Below, piece after piece: positions 8,636 through 16,937 of a DNA stretch of 64,000 nucleotides. Position 1 is the stretch's first letter. Every line of letters starts with the position of its first letter. This DNA is from CAWBJP01 sp963789165 (GTDB lineage: Bacteria > Actinomycetota > Acidimicrobiia > IMCC26256 > BP-133), in the NCBI GenBank assembly GCA_963789165.1, contig CAWBJP010000003.1, forward strand, positions 372,001-436,000. The letters are read 5' to 3'. The translations under genes and the position numbers were made by a program. The notes beneath the pieces are model-generated. The model was not told the DNA's origin, made no database searches, and saw only the letters and a list, made by a program, of their open reading frames with translations.

Positions 8636-9820
8636 ATGCAACTGCGGGCCGACCTGGCCGGCACCCCCGAACTGCAGGCCCTCCGGGATGAGCTGTCCGC
8701 CTGGCTGACCGCGCACCTGACCGATGACTTCAGAGACCACTCCCTCGTAGACCCCACCGGAGCCGAAGGCGAGGACTTCGAGCGGCGCAGGGCCTGGCAG
8801 CGGGAGCTCCACTCGGGCGGGTGGGTCGGGATCCACTGGCCCGCGGCCCACGGGGGCCGGTCGGCGGGGCTCATGGAGCATGCCGTCTTCCTGTTGGAGT
8901 GCGCCTCCGCCGGCGCGCCCGAGCCGGTCAACACCATCGGCATCAACATGGTCGGACCCACCCTGATCGAGCACGGGACCGACGAGCAGCTCGAGCTCCT
9001 CCCCGGCATCCTCTCGGCCGACGCCATCTGGTCCCAGCTGTTCAGCGAGCCGGAAGCGGGTTCGGACCTCGGAGCCATCAATACCCGGGCCCGCCCCAAC
9101 GCCGACGGAGGCTGGATCGTCTCCGGACAGAAGGTGTGGACCTCATGGGGGATGGTGGCCGACCTCGGCCTGCTGGTGGCCCGTACCGGCGAGAAGGGGT
9201 TCCGCGGCCTGTCCTGTTTCGTGATGGACATGCGGGCGCCGGGGGTCACCGTCCGGGGCCTGCGCCAGATGAGCGACAACGTCCACTTCGCCGAGGTCTT
9301 CCTCGACGACGTCGCCCTCCCGCCCGGCTCCCTGGTGGGCAAGGAGAACGAGGGGTGGACGGTGGCCAGCACCACGCTGGCCCACGAGCGCACGACCGCC
9401 ATCCTCTCCCGCCATGCCACCACGCGGGCGGCCGCGGGCCGGATGCTGGACCTGGCCCGCCGGCCGGGCACGCCGGCGTCGCTCCGGGACCAGGCCCTGT
9501 CGGTGTGGAGCGAGGCCCAGATCTTCTGCCTCAACGGCTACCGGGGCGTGGCCGAGGCTTCCAACGGTTCTGCCTCCTCCGCGGCTTGGCTCCAACGGAT
9601 GCAGTGGGGTCTCGTCAGCCGCCGGATCTTCGAGACGGCGCAGGCGCTGCGGGGCAGCGCCGCGCTCCTGGCCGAGGACCCCGACGACCCCGACGCGGCC
9701 GACTGGAACCGCCTCCTGCTCGCCTCCCGGGGCTGGACCATCGGGGGCGGCACCACCGAGATCCAGCGCAACATGTTGGGCGAGAAGGTGCTCGGTCTCC
9801 CCCGCGAGCCCAAAAGGTGA
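8636..9820 (+). CDS. Acyl-CoA dehydrogenase family protein (394 aa)
   Basis: Second dehydrogenase of the pair. It has the FSEPEAGSDLGA block, a QKVWTSWG segment, a central hydrophobic core and the actinobacterial FadE-style ending IGGGTTEIQRNMLGEKVLGLPRE. As in its neighbour, the Glu of the YEGT motif is replaced by Gly, a pattern seen in many actinobacterial FadE proteins. ATG at 8636 lies 14 bases after the upstream stop, and a thiolase begins five bases after its own stop, so all three are read as one operon from the promoter at 7295-7340. The substrate is probably a bulky acyl-CoA; this is inference from context. Confidence 0.92.
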   Translation: MQLRADLAGTPELQALRDELSAWLTAHLTDDFRDHSLVDPTGAEGEDFERRRAWQRELHSGGWVGIHWPAAHGGRSAGLMEHAVFLLECASAGAPEPVNTIGINMVGPTLIEHGTDEQLELLPGILSADAIWSQLFSEPEAGSDLGAINTRARPNADGGWIVSGQKVWTSWGMVADLGLLVARTGEKGFRGLSCFVMDMRAPGVTVRGLRQMSDNVHFAEVFLDDVALPPGSLVGKENEGWTVASTTLAHERTTAILSRHATTRAAAGRMLDLARRPGTPASLRDQALSVWSEAQIFCLNGYRGVAEASNGSASSAAWLQRMQWGLVSRRIFETAQALRGSAALLAEDPDDPDAADWNRLLLASRGWTIGGGTTEIQRNMLGEKVLGLPREPKR

Positions 9821-9825
9821 CTTCC

Positions 9826-11055
9826 ATGCGTTCTGCCCTGATCGTCGACGGCGTCCGCACGCCCCGGGGGAAAGGCAAGGAGAGCGGTGCCCTCCATCAC
9901 ATCCATCCCCAGGAGCTTCTGGCCCAGTGCCTGAACGCCCTGGTCGACCGGACCGGGGTGGATCCGGCCCTGGTGGAGGACGTGGTGGTGGGCAACGGCA
10001 TCAACGCCGGCGACCACGGCGACTGCATCGGGCGCCTGGCCGTGCTGGCGGCCGGCTGGCCGGTGGAGACGCCCGGCTTCACCCTCAACCGCTTCTGCGG
10101 CTCCGGCCAGCAGGCGGTGACACTGGCCGCCATGGGCGTGATCTCCGGCATGCAGGAAGCGGTGGTGGGTGCCGGGGTCGAGTCGATGTCGCGCTGGACC
10201 CGGGGCGGCGGCGTGAGCACCATCGACGGTGGCAACCCGGCGCTGCGCGAGCGCTACCCGGTTGTTCCCCAGGGCATCTCGGCCGATCTCATCGCCACCC
10301 TCGAGGGCTTCACCCGGGACGATCTCGACCGCTACGCCCTCCAGAGCCAGGAGAGGGCGGCCAAGGCGGCGGCGGAGGGCCGCTTCGACCACAGCATCAT
10401 CCCGGTCGCCAACCCGGACGGCAGCCTGGCCCTGGACCGCGACGAGCACCCCCGGCCGGGCACCACCTTGGAGGGGCTGGCGGGCCTGGAACCGTCCTTC
10501 GAGCGTTTCGGCCAGCGGGTCTTCGACGGCTACGACCGCTCCTTCGACCAGATGTGCCTCGACACCTATCCGGGCCTGGACCGCATCGTGCACGTCCACC
10601 ATGCCGGGAACTCCTCGGGGGTGGTGGACGGCGCCTCCGCCATCCTGGTCGCCTCCGACGACTTCGTGGCCGCCCACGGGCTGCGGCCCCGGGCCCGGGT
10701 GCTGGCCACCGCCGCCGCCGGCGCGGAACCGGTGATCATGCTCACCGCGCCGGCGCCCGCCTCCCAACGTGCCCTGGACAAGGCCGGCATGACCCCGGAC
10801 GACATCGACCTGTGGGAGATCAACGAGGCCTTCGCCTCGGTGGTCCTCAAGGCCATGCGGGAGCTCGACCTCGACCCTGAGCGGGTGAACGTCAACGGTG
10901 GGGCCATCGCCCTCGGCCATCCCATTGGCGGCACGGGGCCGATGCTCATCCAGACGGCGCTCGACGAGCTGGAACGGACGGACCGCTCGACCGCCCTCAT
11001 CACCATGTGCACCGGCGGCGGCATGGGGACCGCCACCATCATCGAACGCCTCTGA
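9826..11055 (+). CDS. Thiolase (acetyl-CoA acyltransferase)
   Basis: Thiolase of 409 residues, catalysing thiolytic cleavage of 3-ketoacyl-CoA, the last step of a beta-oxidation cycle. The nucleophilic Cys91 lies in NRFCGSGQQAV. The GGAIALGHPIGGTG block carries the active-site His, and CTGGGMGTA carries the second catalytic Cys near the C-terminus. ATG at 9826 is chosen because it opens a normal thiolase N-terminus (ALIVDGVRTPRGKGK); the long open frame reaching back to 8821 merely overlaps the dehydrogenase. It completes a dehydrogenase-dehydrogenase-thiolase operon; the matching hydratase is encoded divergently at 5612-6473. Confidence 0.95.
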   Translation: MRSALIVDGVRTPRGKGKESGALHHIHPQELLAQCLNALVDRTGVDPALVEDVVVGNGINAGDHGDCIGRLAVLAAGWPVETPGFTLNRFCGSGQQAVTLAAMGVISGMQEAVVGAGVESMSRWTRGGGVSTIDGGNPALRERYPVVPQGISADLIATLEGFTRDDLDRYALQSQERAAKAAAEGRFDHSIIPVANPDGSLALDRDEHPRPGTTLEGLAGLEPSFERFGQRVFDGYDRSFDQMCLDTYPGLDRIVHVHHAGNSSGVVDGASAILVASDDFVAAHGLRPRARVLATAAAGAEPVIMLTAPAPASQRALDKAGMTPDDIDLWEINEAFASVVLKAMRELDLDPERVNVNGGAIALGHPIGGTGPMLIQTALDELERTDRSTALITMCTGGGMGTATIIERL

Positions 11056-11109
11056 AACGGGCCACGAGCCGGTCACCCCTCCGTAACCGGCCGGAAGCCT
11101 GCCGGCGCG

Positions 11110-11883
11110 ATGCTGTCGGACATGCCCCCCAACGAGCCGGGCGCGGCCCTTCCCGCCTCCGAGGACGCCCTCGTGGTCCATGACGTCGGCGGCTTGGCCG
11201 TACCCGGCGGACACGTCCGACCGGCCCTGCTCTTCCGTTTCTCCGGGGCCCTGCTCGGACCCGCCGATCTTGACGCCCTCATCCACCACGACGTGCGCCT
11301 GGTGGTCGACCTGAGAGGCGACGACGAAGACCGCGACCCGCTCGTCCGGTGGGCGGCCACCCACGGCGTGGCCTACCACCACGAGCCCATCGAAGTGGCG
11401 CGCCCCGACCTACTGGCCGCCTGGGGCTCGGGGCTCAGCCCGGAGGATGCGGAAGGCTGGCTCCGTGAGATCTACCGCCACCTGGTCGATCACCACGGAC
11501 GGCAGTTCGCCGCCGCCATCGGCGCCCTGAGCGGAACGCTGCCCGCCGCCTTCGGCTGCTCGGCGGGCAAGGACCGCACCGGCCTGCTGGACGCCCTTAT
11601 CCAGACCCTCCTCGGTGCCGATGCCGGCGACGTCGTGCGTCAGTACGCCGCCGTCCCGCCCCGGCCCGAGCGCCTGGCCCCCGTGGTCCGCCGCTGGCGG
11701 GGCCATGCTGGTGTCCTGTCGCCGGGAACCCGCACCATGCTGGGCGCCCCGCCCGAGGTGATCACGGCCACGCTCGACTACATCACCGGCCAGTTCGGCG
11801 GCGTCGAGCCCTACCTCCTAAGAGCCGGGCTCGAGGCCCGGGCCATCCGGTCGCTGCGCCAGGCGCTGGTCGCCTCCGGGTAA
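11110..11883 (+). CDS. Tyrosine-protein phosphatase family protein
   Basis: A 257-residue protein with the protein-tyrosine phosphatase loop FGCSAGKDRTG, giving the C-x5-R signature with Cys150 and Arg156. The N-terminal DVGGLAVPGGHVRP and the VVDLRGDDED segment are typical of the actinobacterial Y_phosphatase3 group, which includes secreted or cytosolic phosphatases such as PtpB. No signal peptide is visible. ATG at 11110 is used; a second ATG at 11122 is possible. It is 54 bases downstream of the thiolase on the same strand, so it may be co-transcribed. The substrate, protein or lipid phosphate, is not apparent. Confidence 0.85.
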   Translation: MLSDMPPNEPGAALPASEDALVVHDVGGLAVPGGHVRPALLFRFSGALLGPADLDALIHHDVRLVVDLRGDDEDRDPLVRWAATHGVAYHHEPIEVARPDLLAAWGSGLSPEDAEGWLREIYRHLVDHHGRQFAAAIGALSGTLPAAFGCSAGKDRTGLLDALIQTLLGADAGDVVRQYAAVPPRPERLAPVVRRWRGHAGVLSPGTRTMLGAPPEVITATLDYITGQFGGVEPYLLRAGLEARAIRSLRQALVASG

Positions 11884-11961
11884 CAGCCGTCCCATCGGGC
11901 AATACCGTCGCCTTGTCATACAAGTCTTGATATTTGTCCGACCTGATGGCAGGCTGGCGGC

Positions 11962-12672
11962 ATGGTCCTCGGGGCTCTCGGCAACCTCGCCACCATCCGC
12001 GCATTCGAGGTGGTCAGCGTCATCCTGTTCGCCGTGGCGCTGCGCTGGGTGTGGCAGCAGCGCAACCCCTTGTACCTGGGCGCTTTCCTCGGCGGTGCCG
12101 GGGTCTTCGTCCACGACTGGTTCTGGGCCACCAACGGGTTTTTCCGGGTCACCTTCAACCAGCATCTGATCGGCATTCCCGGCATCGGCATCGGAGGCCA
12201 GATCGAACCCCTGGCCGTCCCCTTGAACTACGCCTTCGGTTTCGGGATCCCCGCCATCCTCTACGCCGGCAACAAGAAGTGGATGGATCAGAAGTTCGGC
12301 CGCTGGCAGTACCCGCTGCTGTGGTTGGGCGGGGCCGTCGGCGTCGGGATCTACGAGATTCCCGTCGTCCACATCCTCGGCATCTGGGAGTACCACCAGA
12401 CCCCGGGCTTCGAGCTGCTGGGGTTCCCGTGGTCCAACTTCTGGCTGGCGGCCAACCTGATCGGCGGCTCGTGCGTAGCCGTGGCCTTCATGGCCAGGTG
12501 GGCCAACCTCCCCGACCGGGTCGGGTTCGGGCTGCGCGACGAGACCACCTGGAAGGGCATCGTGATGGGCAGCTTCGCCGTCATGACCGCCTTCTACCTG
12601 ACCGGGATGCTGCAGCTGTGGTGGTACAGCGCGGCCACGCCGTGGGCCGGCCCCTCGCCCCGTCCCTTCTAG
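11962..12672 (+). CDS. Multipass membrane protein, unknown function (HDW family, copy 1)
   Basis: A 236-residue integral membrane protein with about six or seven hydrophobic segments. I do not recognise its family. The motif FVHDWFW near residue 50 lies at the end of an early membrane helix and is matched by WTHDWVL in the homologue at 45564-46334. Both have a long extramembrane stretch after it and a charged loop in the middle. The conserved His-Asp-Trp in a membrane context could be a metal or substrate site (inference). The gene is 18 bases upstream of an FAD oxidoreductase, while the second copy follows an ABC substrate-binding protein gene. Confidence 0.75.
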   Translation: MVLGALGNLATIRAFEVVSVILFAVALRWVWQQRNPLYLGAFLGGAGVFVHDWFWATNGFFRVTFNQHLIGIPGIGIGGQIEPLAVPLNYAFGFGIPAILYAGNKKWMDQKFGRWQYPLLWLGGAVGVGIYEIPVVHILGIWEYHQTPGFELLGFPWSNFWLAANLIGGSCVAVAFMARWANLPDRVGFGLRDETTWKGIVMGSFAVMTAFYLTGMLQLWWYSAATPWAGPSPRPF

Positions 12673-12690
12673 GACCTTGAAGGAGTGGCC

Positions 12691-14022
12691 GTGACTGAAG
12701 TGCCGGTCTATGTCGTAGGGGCGGGGCCCTCGGGGCTGGCCGCCGCCTGGCGCCTCCAGCAGCTGGGCCGGCCGGTCGTCGTGCTCGAGGCCAACGACGT
12801 CCCCGGCGGCAAGATCCGGACCCGGGTGGAGGACGGGTTCCTCCTGGAGGAGGGGGCCAGCATCCTCCCCGGCGCCTACGAGCACGTGCTGCGCATCGTG
12901 GACGAGGCCGGCCTGACTCCCGACCTCCAACCGGGCGGCTCGGTGGTCGGCTTCGCCCGGGAGGGCAGGATCCACTACCTCGACTCCTCCCGCCTGTTCG
13001 TCGACGCCATCAGGACTCCGCTGCTGTCGTGGCGTTCGAAGCTGGCCGCCACCCGTCTCGCCCTCGACAACGTCAAGATCGCCAAGCACCTGAACTACGA
13101 GGACCTGTCCACCGCCGCCGCCTTCGACACCGAGACAGCCGAGGGCTACTGCCACCGCCGGCTGAACCGCGAGATCTACGACTACGTGGTGGACTCCACC
13201 CTGCGGGGCCTCCTCGGCACCCGGGGCGACGAGGTCTCGGTGCTCGACTTCTTCTTCTCCATCAACAAGGTGATCGGCACCAAGCTCTTCGGGTTCCGGG
13301 GCGGCATGTCGACCTATGTCGACCGCCTGACCGGCAAGCTCGACGTCCGCACGGGGGCCAGGGTCAAGGAAGTGGTCGAGGCCGGCGAGGGCGTCCGGAT
13401 CACCTGGGAGGACTCCGCCGGGACCACCCGCACCGAGGACGGCGCGGGCTGCATCCTGGCCATCTGGGGCACCCAGGTGCCCGACCTCCTCCCCGGCCTC
13501 CACCCCGACGCCGCCGGCTTCCTCCGCCGCCTGCGCTACACGACCAGCGTCAACCTCAACGTGGCCCTGTCGAAGCCACCTCCGGGGGTGGGGGCCTTCG
13601 TGGTGCAGGTGCCCCGCCCCACGCACGAGGGGCTCTTCGGTATCACCCTGGAGCACAACAAGGCGCCCGGCCGGGTGCCGGACGGCAAGGGTGCGCTCGG
13701 GCTCTACACCATGTCGGACTGGTCGGAGGAGCTGATGGACCTCGACGACGACACGGTCATCGAGCGGGTGGTGGCCGCCGCCGACCAGGTCATCCCCGGT
13801 GTCGCCGGCGACGTGGAGTTCGCCCGGGTCAATCGCTGGTACCCGGTCATCGTCTACTCCCGCCCCGGCCTCTACCGGGAGCTGGGGGACTTCCACAAGG
13901 TCCGGCCCCGGGGCCGGATCGCCCTGGCCGGCGACTACTTCTCCTGCTCCAACCTCAACACCGCCACCGCCGGCGGGGAGCGGGCCGTCCGCGAGCTCCT
14001 GGCCGTACTTGCGGGGCGTTAG
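12691..14022 (+). CDS. FAD-dependent amine-oxidase/protoporphyrinogen-oxidase-like oxidoreductase, copy 2
   Basis: Flavoprotein of about 443 residues, homologous throughout to the gene at 2120-3446. It has an intact N-terminal VVGAGPSGLAAAWRL loop, an acidic VLEANDVPGGKIRTR strand end, and a C-terminal RIALAGDYFSCSNLNTA region that closes the FAD site. GTG at 12691 is preferred over GTG at 12685 because AAGGAG lies at the right distance. It shares conserved patches with its paralogue, such as LEHNKAPGR and RWYPVIVYSRPG, so the two probably act on related molecules. It is next to the HDW membrane protein and convergent with a metallopeptidase gene. The reaction is unknown. Confidence 0.87.
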   Translation: MTEVPVYVVGAGPSGLAAAWRLQQLGRPVVVLEANDVPGGKIRTRVEDGFLLEEGASILPGAYEHVLRIVDEAGLTPDLQPGGSVVGFAREGRIHYLDSSRLFVDAIRTPLLSWRSKLAATRLALDNVKIAKHLNYEDLSTAAAFDTETAEGYCHRRLNREIYDYVVDSTLRGLLGTRGDEVSVLDFFFSINKVIGTKLFGFRGGMSTYVDRLTGKLDVRTGARVKEVVEAGEGVRITWEDSAGTTRTEDGAGCILAIWGTQVPDLLPGLHPDAAGFLRRLRYTTSVNLNVALSKPPPGVGAFVVQVPRPTHEGLFGITLEHNKAPGRVPDGKGALGLYTMSDWSEELMDLDDDTVIERVVAAADQVIPGVAGDVEFARVNRWYPVIVYSRPGLYRELGDFHKVRPRGRIALAGDYFSCSNLNTATAGGERAVRELLAVLAGR

Positions 14023-14035
14023 TCCGGCCCCGCCG

Positions 14036-15007
14036 TCACTCGCGCCAGGCCGGGTGCCGGGCGATGTCCCAGCACCCGTCATTGTCGTGTTCGAAGTAGT
14101 CGTCGTGGCCCGGATCGAGGACCTTCTCGGGCCCCGGAGCCGCATCCTGCCCGACGTACATCAGGTCGGTCCGGTCGTCCATCACGTGGCCGTCGCCACC
14201 GTGGTTGGGAGCGCAGCTCTCCACGGCCCCGAGGGCGTGCATGAGCTCGTGGGCGATGATGGTGGTGGTCCCGTCCCCGAACTCGTCGATGTCGGCGGAA
14301 GGGTCCACGTCGCAGGACCCGACCCAGACGATGACGAGCGTTCCCGACGTCTCGCCGCACCGCTTGTCGGGGAACCGCACCGGGGCGAAGACGAGCCGGA
14401 TGACATCGTCGCCCCCTTCACCGTGGCGGAGCTCGTCCCGGATCGATACGGCGGCGTCCGTCCGCGCCGCCAGCTCGGCGGAGGTGACGGACAGGCGCTG
14501 CTCGGCGATGGCCACCTCGGCGCCTTCCTCGGCGAAGCGCAGCGTCCGCCCGCCCGTCTGTGAGGCCAGCCAGCGGGAGGCGATGTCGATCTCGGTGCGG
14601 ATGGTGTCGACGGTGAGGGGAGTGGACTGCACATCAGCGGGGATGGCGTGGGTGACCCGGAGGGTGGCCGGTCGCGGGTCCGCTTCCTGCTCAGTTCGTT
14701 CGGCTTGATCTGCGTCCTCCGACGGCTCGCCGCCCCGTCCGAGAAGCCAGGCGACGAGCACGACGGCGCCGAAGAGGCCGAAGGCGAGGGCGCGGCGCCG
14801 GCCTCCGAAGCGGGACGCCAGCTTCTGGCGCTTCTCCTGTTGCTCCCGGCGGCGCTCCTCCCGGCGCTCCTCAGCCGCCCGGGCCGCCCGTTGGGCGGCG
14901 GTCTCCTCCTGGAACTGCGCACCGGCGACGAAGAGCTCGTCGAACAACGACGAGTCGTCGGCCGGGCCGTCGGGGGGAGGATCGTCGTCGTACCCGGCCG
15001 GCGCCAT
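14036..15007 (-). CDS. Membrane-anchored putative zinc metallopeptidase (HELMH)
   Basis: A 323-residue protein with an acidic N-terminus, an Arg/Glu-rich coiled coil at about residues 35-70, one transmembrane helix (LAFGLFGAVVLVAWLLG) and an extracellular domain. The domain holds HELMHALGAV at 253-262, the HExxH zinc site of gluzincins and metzincins, followed by further His and Asp residues and a TDLMY segment resembling a Met-turn. Topology predicts that the catalytic part is outside the cell. No propeptide is evident. Its gene meets the FAD oxidoreductase tail to tail with only 13 bases between. The substrate is unknown; peptidase activity is inferred from the motif. Confidence 0.75.
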   Translation of the reverse strand: MAPAGYDDDPPPDGPADDSSLFDELFVAGAQFQEETAAQRAARAAEERREERRREQQEKRQKLASRFGGRRRALAFGLFGAVVLVAWLLGRGGEPSEDADQAERTEQEADPRPATLRVTHAIPADVQSTPLTVDTIRTEIDIASRWLASQTGGRTLRFAEEGAEVAIAEQRLSVTSAELAARTDAAVSIRDELRHGEGGDDVIRLVFAPVRFPDKRCGETSGTLVIVWVGSCDVDPSADIDEFGDGTTTIIAHELMHALGAVESCAPNHGGDGHVMDDRTDLMYVGQDAAPGPEKVLDPGHDDYFEHDNDGCWDIARHPAWRE

Positions 15008-15062
15008 GGCGGCGAAAGTAGCGCTTCCGTTCTCCGCCCGGTTCCGGACGTTTCGCCCCGGC

Positions 15063-16086
15063 CTACCCGAGGCAGCGGTGCACGAAGTCGGTCCAGGTGG
15101 CGGTCTGGCTGTCGCCCCAGGCCGTCCGGCCCTCGCACTCCCAGCGGCAGAGGCTGATCAGCATGTTGGCGTTGGACCAGGGACTCCAGCAGCACGAAGC
15201 CGTGATCGTCCCCGTCGAGTGACAGTTCCCGGCCGTTGGTGTCGGTGATCTGCAGGGTGTGGGCCACGGGATAGCCGGTCTCGGGGTTCCACCGGGTGGC
15301 CAGGCACGTCGACGCCAGGCCGGTGAGCTCGCCGTCGCGCCACACCCAGCCCCGGTTGATGGCCGTCAGCGCCCCGCCCTCCGGGAAGGCGTCCTGCCAG
15401 ATCGGGCCGGTGGACGGATCCTCGACGCCCATCATGTGGAAGGCGAAGTCGTCGCTGAACACTCCGGTCACCCAGTGGAGCGCGGGCACCGGCCGGGGTT
15501 CCTCGGGCCGGACCTCGCCCCAGGAGCGGTCCCGCACGGTGTAGCCGTCCACCCGGTGGCGCCGGCCCCGCAGCACGACCTCGCCCTCCGTGCGCATGGC
15601 CTGGTCGAAATGCCGGCCCGAGGCGGTCATGGCCGGGGGCATGATGGCGGTGAGGGTGACGTCGAAGGCGTTGCCCCGGGCGGGGTCGTCGTAGGCGATG
15701 TGGATCTTCTCCAGGGGCTGGAGCACCTTCACCCGGTAGCCCATGGGCAGCTCGTAGTCGGCCAGGTCGCCCTTGTGGATGGGCTCGTCCTCCATGAACT
15801 GGCGCATGTCGAACAGCTCGGCCGAGAGCTGGCTGCGCTTGATGCCCTGCCAGGCCCAGACCCCACCCGTGAGCAGTTCCCGGTTGGGGTGGACCCACAG
15901 GTAGTTGAGGGCGTGGATGTCAGCCTCGGGCACGCTGAAGCCCAGGAACTGCGTCTCGGTGAGCGCCGGGTCGCTGACCTGGCTGTTCATCTCCCGGTGG
16001 AGCAGGTCGTCGGCTTCCGTGTACGGCCCGAAACCGGCGGCGTGGGGAACCATGAAGAACGACGTGCTCCTGTCGGTGCCGGCCAC
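15063..16086 (-). CDS. CrtC/AttH-like (DUF7064/7065-type) protein, frame broken near 15180
   Basis: About 340 residues resembling the lipocalin-like double-barrel proteins grouped with hydroxyneurosporene hydratase and AttH. The RDRSWGEVRPEE segment followed by WVTGVFSDDFAFHMMGVED is the recognisable core. GTG at 16086 follows CAGGAGG. Near 15180 the frame slips by one base. The true C-terminus continues in another frame as NANMLISLCRWECEGRTAWG and further to a TAG at 15063-15065. It follows a TetR gene on the same strand with 29 bases between, so the regulator and this gene probably form an operon. Such proteins are frequent in actinobacterial steroid and lipid clusters; the function is not established. 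Confidence 0.72.
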
Positions 16087-16115
16087 CGGGGCCACCTCCT
16101 GGTCTGCGGAGTGAT

Positions 16116-16775
16116 TCAGCGGGAGCGGCGGCGCTTGGGCGGTGCGGCGGCAGGCGCCTCCACCGACAGCGACGGCAACAGGAAGCGCTGGAGGATCTCC
16201 CGCTCCCGGTCGGCGTCCATGTCGTCGCGCAGGATCAACATGAGGTACACGCCGCGGATCCACTCGACGAGGTCGGCGTCGCTGACATCGCCCCGCAGCT
16301 CACCACTGCGCCGGGCCCGCTCGAACCAAGGCCGCCAGAACTCCTCCACCAGGTCGGCCACCGGGGCGTTGGGGCCGGCCAGCACGTGGTGGAGCCGGAT
16401 CCCGTTGGTGTTCTCGAACAGCCCCTGGAGCTCGTCGTCGTGGCGGGCCGCCTCGATGGTGGCGAGGGACGACTCGACCATGGCCTCGGCGAAGGTCTTG
16501 TAGTGGTCCAGCCCTTTCGCCAGCACCGCGGCCAGCTCGCGGATGCGCTCCACGATGGCGGCTTCGACGATCTCGCCCCGGCCGGAGAAGAAGCGGTACA
16601 GGACCTGCCGGGAGGTTCCCGCCGCCTGGGCGACGTCCTCCATGGTGGTCTTCTGCACGCCGTTGGTTCTGAAGCAGTCCCGGGCGGCCCCCAGGATGCG
16701 GGCTCTCGTCTCCTCCCGCTCAGCCAGCGGGGAGAGAGCGGAGCGGCGGGTGCGGGCCGGCGCTCGTGTGGCCAT
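16116..16775 (-). CDS. TetR-family transcriptional regulator, copy 2
   Basis: A regulator of 219 residues with an N-terminal TetR helix-turn-helix: ILGAARDCFRTNGVQKTTMED, then AQAAGTSRQVLYRFFSGRGEI. The C-terminal effector domain is of the long helical type, and the tail is basic. ATG at 16775 is chosen to give a normal short N-terminal arm. An upstream start at 16814 would extend it, but no better ribosome site is seen. The upstream region at 16815-16847 holds a palindrome and a direct repeat unlike the window-wide operator, so it probably controls a separate local set: itself, the CrtC-like gene downstream and the divergent secreted protein. Confidence 0.88.
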   Translation of the reverse strand: MATRAPARTRRSALSPLAEREETRARILGAARDCFRTNGVQKTTMEDVAQAAGTSRQVLYRFFSGRGEIVEAAIVERIRELAAVLAKGLDHYKTFAEAMVESSLATIEAARHDDELQGLFENTNGIRLHHVLAGPNAPVADLVEEFWRPWFERARRSGELRGDVSDADLVEWIRGVYLMLILRDDMDADREREILQRFLLPSLSVEAPAAAPPKRRRSR

Positions 16776-16814
16776 CCGACCACCGTAGCCCTTGCCCTGT
16801 GTTGTTGACAGCAT

Positions 16815-16847
16815 GCTTCATTTGACCGACAAAAGGCTTCGTTTGTC
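16815..16847. promoter_or_regulatory. Candidate autoregulatory operator of second TetR
   Basis: Two direct repeats of GCTTCRTTTGWC begin at 16815 and 16836, exactly 21 bases apart (two helical turns). The second overlaps a perfect six-base inverted repeat, GACAAA-N8-TTTGTC, at 16828-16847. The site lies between the TetR start and the divergent gene at 16938. Confidence 0.5.
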
Positions 16848-16937
16848 AATAAGGTTGGTTTGATACCAGCGGCGCCGCTCTGCTGAACTCATCAACTTCT
16901 CGTCACCCGTCATCAAGAGTCCGCGAGGAGGTGGTCA

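Noticed and set aside
9538..11382. Long reverse-strand open frame of 614 codons over the thiolase
   Set aside because: High-G+C shadow of the thiolase and phosphatase genes; composition is Gly/Arg/His-rich, with no domain.
11910..11940. CAAG-T-CTTG near the 11962 start resembling a KstR2 half-site pair
   Set aside because: The spacing between half-sites is one base instead of two and the outer bases do not match; there is no second copy in the window.
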